Shown one piece after another: positions 18,705-28,148 of a stretch of DNA of 64,000 nucleotides. The notes below the pieces were generated by a model. The model was not told the origin of the DNA and did not search any database. It was given only the letters and a program-made list of their open reading frames with translations. The position numbers and the translations under genes are program-made. Origin of the DNA: Streptomyces sp. B21-083. GTDB lineage: Bacteria; Actinomycetota; Actinomycetes; Streptomycetales; Streptomycetaceae. How positions within the stretch are numbered: position 1 is the first letter of the stretch; each line of letters begins with the position of its first letter. Location: positions 868,001-932,000 of the forward strand of contig NZ_JARUND010000002.1 of assembly GCF_036898825.1 (NCBI RefSeq), in the 5' to 3' direction.

Positions 18705-20069
18705 TCACCGGGCGGCCGCGCTGGGAAGGCGCACGGCGAGCAGGGCGACATCATCGTCGAACTTCTGGCCGCGCTCGGACAGGACCGCGTCGCAGAACGC
18801 GTCCAGCGGGGCGCCGGCCAGCCTAGAGGCACGGTCGGCCAGCGTACGCAGAGCGTCGTCGATGTCCTGGTCGCGGCGTTCCACCAGACCGTCGGTGAAC
18901 AGCAGCAGCGTGCTACCCGGTGTCAGCGGGTGTGCGTGGTCGAACCGGGGCACGGACGGGTCGATGCCGACGGGGATCCCATGGCGGGCGGGGGCGAGGT
19001 AGCGGGTGTGGCCGTCCGTGGCGACCAGCAGCGGCGGAGGATGCCCGGCGTTGGTCCAGCGGAACGTGTACGCGTCCTCGCTCTCACCGCCGCGCTCGAT
19101 GCGTCCGAGCACCAGAGTGGCGGCGGTCGGATCGCCGAACATGGTCAGGGCCGCGTCGAGCTTCGACACAACCAGGCTGGGCGGTCCGCCCCGGTCGTAG
19201 GCCAGGGCACGCAGCATGTTGCGGATCTGCCCCATCACCGGGGCGACCTGCACATCGTGACCAGTGACATCACCGACGACGACGCAGGTCGCCCCGTCGG
19301 GCAGCAATAGGGCGTCGTACCAGTCACCGCCGAGTTTCGGCAGGTCCGACGCCGGCTCGTATCGGGCGTGCACCTCGATCGGCGCCAGGTCGGGCAGAGT
19401 GGGCAGCATGATGCGCTGGAAGTGCTCGGCGGCACGGTTGAGCTGCCCGTACAGGCGGGCGTTCTCGATGCTGACGCTCGCGGCGCTGGCCAGCGCGGTC
19501 AGCAGCGCCTCGTCGTCGTCGCCGAAGGGCGTCCCGTCCCTCTTGTCGGCCAGGTATAGGTTGCCGTAGACCGTGCCGCGCACCATCAACGGCGCCCCCA
19601 GCAGCGTCCTCATCACCGGGTGCCCGGGGGGAAAGCCGACGGAGCGGGGGTCGGCCAAAATGTCCGCCACCCGCAACGGCTCCCGGTCCGATACCAGGCT
19701 GCCCAGCAAGCCGTGCCGCTGTGGCAGCCCCACGGCGGCCGTAAGCTGCTCCGCGTCCACCCCGACCGTGATCAGATCGGCGAAGTCACCGCTTTCCCCG
19801 AGCACGCCCAGCGCACCGTAGCGCGCGCCCACCAGATCCGCGCCCGCCTCCACGATGTGGTGCAACACCGCCCGGGTGTCCATGTCGGCGCTGATGGCCA
19901 CCACTGCGTCCAGCAACCGTTGCAGCTGGCGCTGCCCCAACGCGATGGGCCGGGGCTGTGTCCTCGCCGCATCCGGGGATGGCGCCCCAGCCGACTGCCG
20001 GGTCTCGTCACTCGCCGCCGCGTCAGGCATGGAAGTCTGCTCCGGCTGCTGCCTGGGATCGTGCGCCAT
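18705..20069 (-). CDS. GAF-domain SpoIIE-type PP2C serine phosphatase
   Basis: 454 residues. A disordered start (to about 45) is followed by a GAF sensor domain (about 60-215, GARYGALGVLGESGDFADLI to SIENARLYGQLNRA), then a PP2C/SpoIIE phosphatase (225-450) with metal-binding acids in KLGGDWYDALLL, VVVGDVTGHDVQVAP and FTDGLVERRDQDIDD. Such proteins dephosphorylate STAS-domain antagonists like the one at 9.6 kb, activating a stress sigma factor; this pairing is inference. No kinase or PAS domain. Converges with the aconitase gene 58 bases away. Confidence 0.9.
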   Translation of the reverse strand: MAHDPRQQPEQTSMPDAAASDETRQSAGAPSPDAARTQPRPIALGQRQLQRLLDAVVAISADMDTRAVLHHIVEAGADLVGARYGALGVLGESGDFADLITVGVDAEQLTAAVGLPQRHGLLGSLVSDREPLRVADILADPRSVGFPPGHPVMRTLLGAPLMVRGTVYGNLYLADKRDGTPFGDDDEALLTALASAASVSIENARLYGQLNRAAEHFQRIMLPTLPDLAPIEVHARYEPASDLPKLGGDWYDALLLPDGATCVVVGDVTGHDVQVAPVMGQIRNMLRALAYDRGGPPSLVVSKLDAALTMFGDPTAATLVLGRIERGGESEDAYTFRWTNAGHPPPLLVATDGHTRYLAPARHGIPVGIDPSVPRFDHAHPLTPGSTLLLFTDGLVERRDQDIDDALRTLADRASRLAGAPLDAFCDAVLSERGQKFDDDVALLAVRLPSAAAR

Positions 20070-20271
20070 GCCTGCTACCTCCCTGCGCCGTCAGCACCGG
20101 GCTGCCCGTACGCCACCCTACGGCTTTGCCCGAACCGGGAGCAGCCCCCAACTCACCCCTTGACGCGTGAAGATCCCAGCCCAGGAACACGCCGCAGCAG
20201 CACGCGGCACGTTGCCGGAACGGCGGCTGCCTCCTCAAGCCCTTGCCGTGCCGACTGCTCCAGGGAGGGGG

Positions 20272-20754
20272 TCAGGGCACGACGACGACGGGGCAGTGCG
20301 CGCGTCGGGCCATCCATGCCGGTACCGACCCGATCAAGTGGTGCAGCCGTTGCTCCGGTGCTCCCAGAACCAGGGCCTCGGCCCAGTGTTCGTCCGCCAG
20401 ACGAGCCAGCTGGCGCGCCGTGTCGCCGACGCAGCCGGCCACGTGAACCTCCACACCGGCCAGGGTGGCCGCCTTGAGCGCGTCGGTGAGCTCCGCGCGC
20501 AGCCAATCGAGCACATCGTCCTCGGGGTCGGCAACGAAGACGAAGGGACCTGCTCCCGCCCCCATGTCATATCGCGAGGGATCCGGGCTGATGTATGCCA
20601 CGAGCAGCGGCCTGCTGGTTCGGCGGGCCAGTCCGGTGGCCCAGGCCAGTGCACGACCGCTGGCTCTCGACCTGTCATAGCCCACCAGAACAGGATGCGC
20701 CGGAGCAGCAGGCGGCGCAGGGGACGTCTCATCCGCTGTCACGGCTGCACTCAC
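20272..20754 (-). CDS. Universal stress protein family, single domain
   Basis: 160 residues with one Usp fold: VLVGYDRSRASGRALAWATG opens strand 1 and helix 1. The nucleotide loop, normally GxxGxxGxxxGS, is here LVLGAPEQRLHHLIGSVPAW, so several loop glycines are replaced and ATP binding is doubtful. The ending ARRAHCPVVVVP is typical. Upstream of the PP2C gene on the same strand but separated by 200 bases. Confidence 0.85.
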   Translation of the reverse strand: MSAAVTADETSPAPPAAPAHPVLVGYDRSRASGRALAWATGLARRTSRPLLVAYISPDPSRYDMGAGAGPFVFVADPEDDVLDWLRAELTDALKAATLAGVEVHVAGCVGDTARQLARLADEHWAEALVLGAPEQRLHHLIGSVPAWMARRAHCPVVVVP

Positions 20755-21036
20755 GCACTCGATCGAGGCACACCGGTCAGGATATCGGTGTGCTCGGGCT
20801 CGGGATCAGCCACGTGGGAAGCCTGGGGCCCTGTCACACCCGATCGGCTGCTGTGCCGCGGCCCGTTCGTCCACAAACGAAGCCGGCGCGATGCAGGGGG
20901 TATCCAGTTGGCCTTTCCACCCGGCAGTGTCGCTCCCGCGTCGGGCGGGGCGCTCGGTGCTGGGTAGCCGGGCCAGCGGTCGGGCGCGCTTGCTGGGAGG
21001 CGAGCGGGAGAATGCGGCCGGTGGGAAAGTAGAGCC

Positions 21037-22890
21037 ATGGAGGCTGACGGTCGATCTGGGGCCGGCCGGGCCGCACCAGAGCGCCGGACGGCTCGGGTGG
21101 ATGGCTACGTGCCTCTGCGTGACTACGCGGTGATCGGTGACGGCCGGACCGTGGCGCTGATCGCTGCGGACGGTTCGGTGGACTGGCTGGGGCTGCCGGA
21201 CCTGGACGCGCCGACGGTCTTCGCCGCCGCCCTGGACGCCTCTCGTGGTGGCCGGTTTCAGCTGGAGCCCGAGGAGCCGTACCAGGCGACCCGCAGGTAC
21301 CTGCCTGGCACGAACGTGCTGGAGACGACATTTCGCACGGAGCGGGGGACGGCAAGGGTCACGGACGCGCTCTCGCTGAACGACGACCTCGCGCTCACTC
21401 CGATGCGGGAGCTGTTGCGAAAGCTCGACGGTGTGGCGGGGACCGTGCCGATGCGCTGGAGCGTACGGCCCCGGTACGGCTATGGCTCTCGCGCGCCGCG
21501 CATGCAATGGCGCCGGGGTGTCCCCGTGGCCGTCGATGGTGCCGATGCGATGGCTGTGTGCGGCTGGGATGTCGGCCTGGTGGAGTGCCGTGACGGTGAG
21601 GTCGCAGGCCGGTTCGACCTGCGCGAAGGCGCCGGCTCGTTGATCGCGGTGCCGTTCGCCCACCAGGAGCCGCTCGTTCTGCCGGCCCGAAGCGAGTGCG
21701 AGGCGAGGATGGAGCGCACGTGCCAGGCGTGGCGCCGCTGGGCCGGTGCACGGGAGTACACCGGGCCGTGGCGAGAGGCGGTCTCACGCAGTGCGCTCGC
21801 ACTGAAGCTGCTCGTCTTCGCCCAGTCCGGAGCGGTCGCCGCCGCGGCGACCTGCTCCCTGCCGGAGTACATAGGTGGCGAACGCAACTGGGACTACCGG
21901 TTCTCCTGGATCCGGGATTCAGCCTTTGCTCTGGACGCGTTCCTGCAACTCGGGTGCACTGCTGAGGCACATGCCTACTTCTGGTGGCTGATGCACGCCT
22001 CCCAGCTCACACATCCCCGGCTGCGGGTCCTCTACCGGCTGGACGGTGGGACCCCCGCCCGCGAACGGGTCCTTCCCCTGTCGGGCTACCGAGGCTCGGC
22101 TCCGGTGCGGACCGGCAACGCGGCCGCCGAGCAGATCCAGTTGGACACCTACGGCGAGTTGCTGCATACCGGCTGGCTGTATGCCGGTGCGACGGGGCGG
22201 CTGGACGCGGACGTGGCCCGCAGGCTGGCGGAACTGGCTGACTTCGTCTGCGCCGGTTGGCAGCGGCCCGACTCCGGAATCTGGGAGGTCCGCAGCACGC
22301 CCCTGCACTTCACACAGTCCAAGATGATGTGCTGGGTGGCGCTCGACCGGGCCATCGATCTGGCACAACGGCGACTGATCCCCAATCGACACGCGCCTCG
22401 CTGGCGCGCCGCCCGCCTGGAGATCCACCAGTTCATCGAGAACCAGTGCTTCTCAGAGCGCGGCGGCTCCTACGTACGGTCCGCCGGAAGCGAGGACCTG
22501 GACGCCGCCGTGCTGCTCGGCCTGCTGTACGGCTACGACGGCGCCCAACCGCGCCTGCGCTCCACCGTGGACACGATCGACCGCAGCCTGCGCAATGGTC
22601 CGTATGTGGCCAGGTACTCCGGTGAAGACGGCATTCAGGGAAGCGAGGGGGCGTTCGTGGCCTGCTCGTTCTGGCTGGCGGAGTCCCTGGCGCGGACCGG
22701 GCGCGTGGAGCGTGCGGCCACTTTGATGGACGACCTGGTCGCACTGGCCAATGACGTCGGCCTGTACAGCGAGGAGATCGACCCGGCCGACGGCGCATTC
22801 CTCGGCAACCTCCCCCAGGCGCTGAGCCATCTGGCGCTGATCAGCGCGGCCACAGCCATCGACGCCGCCCTGAGCGGGGCGGCCCGATGA
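21037..22890 (+). CDS. Glycoside hydrolase family 15 (glucoamylase/trehalase-like)
   Basis: 617 residues, a soluble alpha-glucan or trehalose hydrolase. An N-terminal beta-sandwich begins YVPLRDYAVIGDGRTVALIA with GSVDWLGLPDLDAPT. The (alpha/alpha)6 barrel carries RNWDYRFSWIRDSAFALDAF and the catalytic-acid region SGIWEVRSTPLHFTQSKMMC. The motif IDPADGAFLGNLPQALSHL near the C-terminus holds the second region. No signal peptide, hence intracellular. Its stop overlaps the next start (ATGA). In actinomycetes these act in trehalose or glycogen turnover. Confidence 0.92.
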   Translation: MEADGRSGAGRAAPERRTARVDGYVPLRDYAVIGDGRTVALIAADGSVDWLGLPDLDAPTVFAAALDASRGGRFQLEPEEPYQATRRYLPGTNVLETTFRTERGTARVTDALSLNDDLALTPMRELLRKLDGVAGTVPMRWSVRPRYGYGSRAPRMQWRRGVPVAVDGADAMAVCGWDVGLVECRDGEVAGRFDLREGAGSLIAVPFAHQEPLVLPARSECEARMERTCQAWRRWAGAREYTGPWREAVSRSALALKLLVFAQSGAVAAAATCSLPEYIGGERNWDYRFSWIRDSAFALDAFLQLGCTAEAHAYFWWLMHASQLTHPRLRVLYRLDGGTPARERVLPLSGYRGSAPVRTGNAAAEQIQLDTYGELLHTGWLYAGATGRLDADVARRLAELADFVCAGWQRPDSGIWEVRSTPLHFTQSKMMCWVALDRAIDLAQRRLIPNRHAPRWRAARLEIHQFIENQCFSERGGSYVRSAGSEDLDAAVLLGLLYGYDGAQPRLRSTVDTIDRSLRNGPYVARYSGEDGIQGSEGAFVACSFWLAESLARTGRVERAATLMDDLVALANDVGLYSEEIDPADGAFLGNLPQALSHLALISAATAIDAALSGAAR

Positions 22891-23369
22891 ACCCGGCAGG
22901 TATCGCCGCCGGCGGGTTCATCGGAACGCTCGTTCTGACCACCGCGCTGCGGGCAGCCAGCGCCCTGAGCCTGACACGCATGGATCTGCCGTTTCTGCTC
23001 GGCACGGTGGTGACCGTCGACCGCACCCGCGCGAAGGCCCTCGGGTACCTGATGCACTTCGTCAACGGGCAGATTTTCGCCTTCGTCTACTATGCCGTCT
23101 TCCTCGCCATCCATCACGCCGGCTGGTGGTGGGGCGCGCTGTTCGGCCTGATCCACGGGCTCTTCGCCGTCACGGCGCTGGTGAACACCCTGCTGCCTCT
23201 CGTTCACCCCCGCATGGGCAGCGCATTGACCAGCGCTCCGGACGTGGCACTGCTCGAACCCCCGGGCTTCCTGATGCTCAACTACGGCCCGAGCACACCG
23301 ATCGTCTCCGTGGTGGCCCACATCGCCTACGGGGCTCTGATCGGCGGATTCGCCTCGCTCGCCGGTTGA
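22887..23369 (+). CDS. Hypothetical four-helix membrane protein
   Basis: 160 residues, 4-bp overlap with the GH15 gene. Predicted transmembrane stretches occur around residues 3-22, 60-80, 82-105 and 140-158; PFLLGTVVTVDRTRAKALGY and FVYYAVFLAIHHAGWWWGAL are characteristic. A His/Trp-rich loop (IHHAGWWW) may bind a ligand. I do not recognise a named family. The coupling suggests co-expression with the hydrolase. Confidence 0.75.
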   Translation: MNPAGIAAGGFIGTLVLTTALRAASALSLTRMDLPFLLGTVVTVDRTRAKALGYLMHFVNGQIFAFVYYAVFLAIHHAGWWWGALFGLIHGLFAVTALVNTLLPLVHPRMGSALTSAPDVALLEPPGFLMLNYGPSTPIVSVVAHIAYGALIGGFASLAG

Positions 23370-23531
23370 GGAGGCACCACGAGAAGGTGGCGCCGTGCGA
23401 GAGTGCCGTGCCCCGGGAGGAGGCTCCACCACCCTTGCCATACCGAGCGGCAGGCGCTGGTGGCCTGTAGCGTACAGAGAAGGTCTTCCCTGAAGAGCCG
23501 AAAGGTCAGAGGGCGGAAATTGGGGGCCTCG

Positions 23532-24023
23532 ATGGGATCAGACGCAGCCTCGATGCCCGGCGCCGGCGATCCGGCAGCCGACGCCGGACGGGCCGGTCCG
23601 CCAGGGCGGGATCGCGGGCCCCTGCTTGCATCGGTGGTGATGTTCGTATCCGACCTCGACCGGTCAGTGGAGTTCTACCGTGAACTGCTGAAGATGCGGG
23701 TCACAGTCCGCACCACCACCGCTGCGCTGCTCGTCGGCTCGGACGACATGCAGGTGTACGTGCGTCACATGGGCAGGGTCGTCCATGCTCTGGGCGGCAT
23801 TGGCGTTCAGTACGTGATCTGGACTGCGGACAGCCTCGATGATCTGCACCGGTGTGAGCGGACACTCAAGGAGCGCTCTGCCCACACTTCGTCCAGGGAG
23901 ATGGCCGACGGCTTCACCGTGGTCGAGGGACGCGATCCGGACGATGTGCCTGTGGTCATCGCCTACCCCGGGCCGAACAAGGCAGCGCGGCAGGAGATCA
24001 TGGCGCGGATCTACACCTGGTGA
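23532..24023 (+). CDS. VOC (glyoxalase/bleomycin-resistance) superfamily protein
   Basis: 163 residues. After a Gly/Ala-rich leader, one VOC module starts at VVMFVSDLDRSVEFYRELLK. Two further strands (YVIWTADSLDDLHRCERTL and GRDPDDVPVVIAYPGP) supply likely metal-site acids, though the classical His is replaced. Substrate unknown. ATG 23532 has a G-rich site upstream; an in-frame extension to 23403 lacks similarity. Followed by a clear hairpin. Confidence 0.75.
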   Translation: MGSDAASMPGAGDPAADAGRAGPPGRDRGPLLASVVMFVSDLDRSVEFYRELLKMRVTVRTTTAALLVGSDDMQVYVRHMGRVVHALGGIGVQYVIWTADSLDDLHRCERTLKERSAHTSSREMADGFTVVEGRDPDDVPVVIAYPGPNKAARQEIMARIYTW

Positions 24024-24030
24024 GCGTCAC

Positions 24031-24050
24031 CCCGGGCGCTCTGGCCCGGG
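24031..24050 (+). terminator. 7-bp perfect hairpin after the VOC gene
   Basis: CCCGGGC and GCCCGGG pair around the loop GCTCTG, eight bases after the VOC stop codon. No U-tract follows, as is usual for actinomycete terminators. It would stop both the VOC transcript and the convergent oxidoreductase transcript. Confidence 0.6.
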
Positions 24051-24081
24051 AGACATCAGTTCGCCACCCCGGCTGTCTGCG

Positions 24082-24165
24082 TCAGGTGCCTTCACCACGG
24101 ACCACCAGGACGGGACAGGCGGCGTGGGTCACGCAGTGCTGACTGACGGAACCAAGCAGCGGATA
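24082..24165 (-). pseudogene. C-terminal remnant of a universal stress protein
   Basis: The minus strand reads LLGSVSQHCVTHAACPVLVV and then RGEGT before the stop at 24082, which is the exact C-terminal end of a Usp domain. Nothing of the N-terminal 120 residues precedes it; instead the truncated FAD oxidoreductase frame abuts. It marks one side of a deletion. Confidence 0.75.
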
Positions 24166-25040
24166 TGCCTTCCCAGCAGCCGGTGATAGGTATTGGCCAC
24201 GTCGCCGGCTGCGTAGATGTGCGGGTCGGAGCTCCACAGGGAGGCGTCGACCACGACTCCGTGGTCGATCTGCAGGCCGGAGTCTTTGGCCAGTTGGGTG
24301 TTGGGGGTGGCGCCGATGCCGACCAGGACGGCGTCCGCGTCGATGAGGGTGCCGTCGGCGAGCAGTACCCCCGCGGCTTTTCCGCCGGCGCCGACGATCT
24401 CGGTGACCTGCACGCCGAGCCGCAGGTCCACGCCGTGGGCACGGTGGAGGTCTGCGAAGACGGGTGCGATCTGTGGGCCCAGAACGCGCAGCAGCGGAAG
24501 TGCGTCTGCCTCCAGGACGGTCACCTTCACGCCGGCGTCCCGGGCCGCAGCAGCCACCTCCAGACCGATCCATCCTCCCCCGACGAAGACCATGCGCGAG
24601 GAGGTTTCGAACGTGCGGTGGATGCGCTCGCAGTCTCCGACGCGGCGCAGGTAGAGCACCCCGTCGAGGTCGGCGCCGGGAACCGTAAGCCGCCGGGGGG
24701 AGGCGCCGGTGGCCAGCAGCAACCTGTCGTATCCGATGCGCTCGCCGCTGGAGAGGGTTGCCGTCCGCTGGTGGCGGTCGATCGCGGTGACGGTGGTGTC
24801 CAGCAGGAGATCGATGTCCTGTTCGGCGTACCACTGCGGCGGGTGGACGAAGATCGTCTCACGGTCCTGCTTGCCCTGCAGATACCCCTTCGACAGAGGC
24901 GGCCGCTCATACGGCGGATCCGGCTCGTCCCCGACGAGTACGATCCGGCCGTCGAAACCGTTCTCGCGGAGGGCTTCGGCGGCTTTGGCGCCGGCCAGGC
25001 CGGCTCCGACGATCACGAACGTGACCTGTGTCAGTTTCAT
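24129..25040 (-). pseudogene. NAD(P)/FAD-dependent oxidoreductase (ferredoxin-reductase type), C-terminus deleted
   Basis: The FAD-binding start VTFVIVGAGLAGAKAAEALR, PPYERPPLSKGYL, the NAD-binding FVGGGWIGLEVAAAARDAG and the second FAD motif IYAAGDVANTYHRLLGRHIR are all present. The enzyme would pass electrons from NAD(P)H to a ferredoxin. Immediately after GRHIR (about 24165) family similarity ends. Nine foreign residues lead to the stop at 24129, while another frame encodes a Usp tail. About 100 residues of the dimer/substrate domain are missing. ATG 25040 has GGAGCATCCCC upstream. Confidence 0.82.
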
Positions 25041-25140
25041 CAGGGGATGCTCCCTGCTCTCGGCTGCTGCGGGCCCGCACGCTGTCGCCGTTGCCAGGCC
25101 ATGTCGGGATCCGCAGTAGGCGGCAGGTGATTGTCGTGCA

Positions 25141-25629
25141 TCAGGATGGTTTTGCCGGCGTCCCGGACGGCACGACCACGACAGGGAGGTGTGCGTGATG
25201 CACGACCTCGGTGCTGGTGGACCCCAGGGTGAGGCGTCCCCACGCTCCCGAGCCTCTGCTGCCCACGACCAAGAGGCAGGCATCCGCACTCGCGTCGAGC
25301 AGGACTTGCGAGGGACGTCCCGGCTCCACCTTGATCTCCACCTCGACAGAGACACCCCCCAACCCCTGCATGGCTTCATCCACGGCACGGGCAATGGCCT
25401 CATACGTGGCGTCACGTATCTGCGTGTCCAGGTCGTAGGAATCCGGCACGGTCAGCCATCCGAAACTGCTTGCCCTGGAGGCGGTGAAATCGTATGCACA
25501 CACGGCACGCAGGCTGGTATTGCGCAACTGTGCCTCGTGCAGGGCGAAGCGCATGGCGAGTCCGGAGACGTCTGAGCCATCGGTTCCCACAACGATCGGT
25601 GCATGCCGCGTGAACTGCGTCATGGACAT
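25141..25629 (-). CDS. Universal stress protein family, single domain
   Basis: 162 residues. The strand-1 motif PIVVGTDGSDVSGLAMRFAL and the complete ATP-binding loop VVGSRGSGAWGRLTLGSTST (G-2x-G-9x-G-S type) are present, so it probably binds ATP, unlike the copy at 20.3 kb. The ending HLPVVVVPSGTPAKPS is normal. It starts 27 bases after the PP2C gene and precedes the broken oxidoreductase by 100 bases, forming one operon. Confidence 0.9.
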   Translation of the reverse strand: MSMTQFTRHAPIVVGTDGSDVSGLAMRFALHEAQLRNTSLRAVCAYDFTASRASSFGWLTVPDSYDLDTQIRDATYEAIARAVDEAMQGLGGVSVEVEIKVEPGRPSQVLLDASADACLLVVGSRGSGAWGRLTLGSTSTEVVHHAHLPVVVVPSGTPAKPS

Positions 25630-25656
25630 CTTTCCATTTCAGTCGGCACTGCGGAT

Positions 25657-26802
25657 TCAAGTGACCCTGCGGACCACCAGCGCGGTGATGTCGTCCCGTT
25701 GGTCTCCTCCGGTGTAACGGCGCAAGTCGTCGGCCAGGTCGTGGGCCACGTCCCACGGAGACACCTCCGCCCAGGCCCGGAGTTGTTCTTCGAGGGGATA
25801 GAACCCGCCTGCCCTGTCACGTGCCTCGGTGACGCCGTCGCTGCAGAGCAGGAGTGTCGCGCCGGGCGGGAAGGCGAACCAGTCGACGGTCCTGGGTTCT
25901 GCAGAGAGGTCCGCCAGACCGAGTGGTACGCCGGGTTCGCCGGTGGGAGCGGTGGTGACGGGTCCCCCGTCCAACAGGTACAGCGGAAGGTGGCCGCAGC
26001 TGAGGGCCTGCGTTGCATCCGATCCATCGACGCCGAGGATGAGCGCAGTGACGAAGCGTTCGGGCTCTCCGGTCTGCGCCGCGAAGGCATTGTGGAGGCC
26101 GACTGCCGTCTCCAGGGCGTCCGCGACAGCCGTGAGCGTAGGCTCACGCTGAGCAGTCTCACGAAACGCGCCGAGCACAGCGAAAGCGGCTGCCACCGCA
26201 GGCAAGCCCTTGCCCTGAACGTCGCCGATGAGCAGACGCGTCCCGTACGGAGAGGCCACCGCCTCGTAGATGTCACCGCCCACCAGTAGGTCTTCCTCCA
26301 CCGGAAGACATACTCCGTCGACGATCACCCGATCAGTGAGCACAGGCAAGGGGCGCAGCATCTGGCGCTGAAGCGCGGCAGCGCCGGATCGCATCCGCCG
26401 GGATTCCTTCTCCCGTTTGATCCGCTTATGACAGGTCAGCACGCACAGCATGCCGAGAACAAAGGCCAGCACCATCACGATGACCTGGTCGCCGAGTGAG
26501 GGAAACGGCCGGTAGGCCAGTACTGCGGCGATAACCAGGATCACCCACACGACGGCGTAAACCGTCTCGCGCAGCGTTCCGACGGCAGCCGTCAGAGCAG
26601 GCAAGATAATCATAAGGGGGATCAGTCTCACCGTGCTGTCACTGATGGCCAGCTCCAGCAGCACGAGGGGAATGGTCAGCGCCACCACGGACATCAATGC
26701 GGCGCCGGGCATGTGCGCAATACGCCCTTGCGATGTCTTCCGCCCGCCTCGCGACGTGGAAAGGGCGTCCATGAGGTGAGGCCACACCCGCCAACGGGAC
26801 AC
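25657..26802 (-). CDS. Membrane-anchored SpoIIE-type PP2C phosphatase
   Basis: 381 residues. Three or four transmembrane helices lie at about residues 34-52, 60-80, 84-100 and 106-124, followed by a basic linker (CHKRIKREKESRRMRSG). The phosphatase domain (about 150-380) has metal acids in LLVGGDIYEAVASPYGTRLL, IGDVQGKGLPAVA and LLCSDGVTEARDR. No sensor domain beyond the membrane part. It is the common streptomycete type that signals to STAS proteins. First gene of the operon with the universal stress protein. Confidence 0.9.
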   Translation of the reverse strand: MSRWRVWPHLMDALSTSRGGRKTSQGRIAHMPGAALMSVVALTIPLVLLELAISDSTVRLIPLMIILPALTAAVGTLRETVYAVVWVILVIAAVLAYRPFPSLGDQVIVMVLAFVLGMLCVLTCHKRIKREKESRRMRSGAAALQRQMLRPLPVLTDRVIVDGVCLPVEEDLLVGGDIYEAVASPYGTRLLIGDVQGKGLPAVAAAFAVLGAFRETAQREPTLTAVADALETAVGLHNAFAAQTGEPERFVTALILGVDGSDATQALSCGHLPLYLLDGGPVTTAPTGEPGVPLGLADLSAEPRTVDWFAFPPGATLLLCSDGVTEARDRAGGFYPLEEQLRAWAEVSPWDVAHDLADDLRRYTGGDQRDDITALVVRRVT

Positions 26803-27008
26803 CTTTCCACCGTCCCGCCGACGTCCCGTCCACGCAAGTTCGCTGTCGGGCTGCCCTGCCAGAAGCCTGACAGTTCACCGCCCGGCAGGGGAGATGCCGG
26901 GCGCGCCCCGTGATGGGACCGTGGAAAGAGGAAAATCGCTGTCGACCGTGATCCACTATCCCGGTCCTGCCCACGGTCATGTCGTCGCGGAACAGGAGTG
27001 CCGCTCAT

Positions 27009-27195
27009 GCCGAGGTACCCGAGGGACTGCTTCCGACGATCGCCCTCTCCCTGGCCACGGGCGTGTGGGAGCTCACTCGCCGGGGAAGCGGTGGTCAAAC
27101 GCTGTCCTCCGTCGAGGCGCTCGGCGCGACCACCGTCGTCTGCGCCGACAAGGCCGGCGGCCTTACCGAGAACCGCATGCGGGTGGTTCGCTGTG
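27009..27195 (+). pseudogene. P-type cation ATPase fragment with a degenerate phosphorylation motif
   Basis: The plus-strand frame reads [20 protein letters not shown] and, a few residues later, [20 protein letters not shown] followed by TENRMRVV. This is the segment before and across the phosphorylation site of P2-type ATPases, where DKTGTLTEN is invariant; here it is DKAGGLTEN. Similarity stops on both sides and no complete gene surrounds it. The rest of 26803-27581 has no convincing gene. Confidence 0.7.
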
Positions 27196-27581
27196 TGGAC
27201 CTCGCATGGAGAACGACTGTCAAACGACCCGGCGCCCCGTCGGAGAGGGCGTACGCATCCTCGTTGTCGCGCACGCGGACCGCATCGCCGCGGCACATGG
27301 CCGCTCCACAGCCATCAGCACCGGCGCTCAAACGGGGCGGAAGAGGAGCGAATCGTGAGTTCGCCTGACGCCGAACGGTTCGTCGGCGCCAATAATCAGA
27401 GGCGTGCGGACTTGCTCGCAGCGCAGCGCGGGCGCTGCTCGCGGACGTGGGCAGCAGCGCTCACACCCTGTACTCGGCCCCACGATTCGACCACCGCAGC
27501 CGAGTGGGAACCCGCCGTGCGGAGCCGGAAGCCGGCGCACGCCGTCGGCCACGCATCGGCGTCCGCTGCGGACAACGTGCC

Positions 27582-28115
27582 GTGACGTCTCCCGTGACGC
27601 TGCTGACCTTCGGACACGGCCTTGCCACACGCGAGCCACTGACCGCCCTGCTTCACGGTGCTGGTGTAGAAGCAGTCGTCGACGTGCGGACCGCGCCGGG
27701 CAGCCGGCGCAACCCGGACGCGGGCAGGGAAGTGCTCCGCGAGTGGCTGCCGGCGCAGGGGATCGACTACCGGTGGGAGAAACGGCTGGGCGGCTTTCGC
27801 AAGGTGGAGCACGACTCGCCCGATGTCTTCTGGGAGAACGACTCCTTCCGAGCGTATGCGGGTTACACCCGCCACCCGGATTTCCTCTCGGCCATGGATG
27901 ACGTGCTGCGGCAGGCGGCCGCCGTCCAGACGGCCGTCATGTGCGCGGAGACCCTGTGGTGGCGCTGCCATCGGCGGATCATCGCCGACTTTGCCGTCAT
28001 GGCACTGCAGGCCCGCGTGCTGCACCTGGGACACGACGGGCGGCTCACCGAACACCGTCCAACGACAGGCGCACGTCTGTGTGCTGACGGACTCCTCGTC
28101 TATGACCGCGTGTGA
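27582..28115 (+). CDS. DUF488 domain protein, long form
   Basis: 177 residues. Family motifs are LLTFGHGLATREPLTALLHG, AVVDVRTAPGSRRNPD, and MCAETLWWRCHRRIIADFAV with the conserved Cys-Ala-Glu and Cys-His pair near the C-terminus. Function unknown. GTG 27582 or GTG 27594 could start it; neither has a strong ribosome site. It converges with the membrane gene at 28.1 kb. Confidence 0.85.
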   Translation: MTSPVTLLTFGHGLATREPLTALLHGAGVEAVVDVRTAPGSRRNPDAGREVLREWLPAQGIDYRWEKRLGGFRKVEHDSPDVFWENDSFRAYAGYTRHPDFLSAMDDVLRQAAAVQTAVMCAETLWWRCHRRIIADFAVMALQARVLHLGHDGRLTEHRPTTGARLCADGLLVYDRV

Positions 28116-28148
28116 GATCGCGATAGGGACACCGAACGCTGGGCCCGG

